Source: Serpens sp035306625
GTDB lineage: Bacteria > Pseudomonadota > Gammaproteobacteria > Pseudomonadales > Pseudomonadaceae
Length of the DNA stretch: 28,042 nt
Direction of reading: 5' to 3'
Assembly: GCA_035306625.1 (NCBI GenBank)
Contig: DATGNS010000145.1
Span: 1 to 28,042 of the forward strand
The notes beneath the pieces were generated by a model. The model did no database searches. It was not told where the DNA came from and saw only the letters and a program-made list of their open reading frames with translations. The stretch's first letter is position 1, and each line of letters begins with the position of its first letter. This document shows, in pieces, positions 26,060 through 28,042 of the stretch. The position numbers and the translations under genes are program-made.

Positions 26060-28042
<1,983 letters not shown>

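Overview
The window is about 28 kb of GC-rich DNA from a Pseudomonas-type gammaproteobacterium. Two things point there: the gene order murE-murF-mraY-murD-ftsW-murG-murC-ddl-ftsQ-ftsA-ftsZ-lpxC / dciA / M23 peptidase / secA / argJ / GST / mutT, and protein sequences very close to what I remember of P. aeruginosa MraY, FtsZ, LpxC and SecA. Species cannot be fixed from sequence alone. MurG and the accessory genes differ enough from P. aeruginosa that I would place it elsewhere in the Pseudomonadaceae.

Region 1 (1-13646, + strand) is the distal two thirds of the division and cell wall (dcw) cluster. The genes are packed: many stops and starts overlap by 1-8 bases, and none is separated by more than about 115 bases. 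MurE, MurF, MurC, MurD, DdlB, MraY and MurG build lipid II. FtsW, FtsQ, FtsA and FtsZ are divisome parts. LpxC commits UDP-acyl-GlcNAc to lipid A. lpxC has its own promoter candidate, an extended -10 inside a perfect inverted repeat, and is followed by a clear intrinsic terminator at 13622-13646. ftsA contains a stretch of about 500 bases with markedly lower GC than its neighbours.

Region 2 (13647-20280) is ordinary housekeeping: dciA (replicative helicase loader) on the - strand, diverging from an M23 peptidase with a complete zinc site, then secA with a structured leader and a terminator, argJ, and a GST-family protein.

Region 3 (20282-25399) is the most interesting. It starts with a MutT-Nudix / ThiE-like fusion. 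A three-gene group follows: a membrane-anchored sialidase-like beta-propeller, a 199-residue multi-span membrane protein whose GTG start overlaps the propeller stop, and an LtaS/MdoB-type phosphoglycerol transferase with a complete alkaline-phosphatase-fold active site. As I remember the P. aeruginosa order, these three genes are absent there (mutT is followed by the adenosyltransferase and kinase region), so they look like an inserted envelope-glycan modification cassette. A bidirectional hairpin terminator closes it at 25372-25399.

Region 4 (25472-28042, - strand) is a membrane histidine kinase, cut by the window edge, followed 6 bases later by a PduO-type cobalamin adenosyltransferase. No tRNA, rRNA, insertion sequence, phage gene or CRISPR array was seen, and no gene-free stretch exceeds 300 bases.
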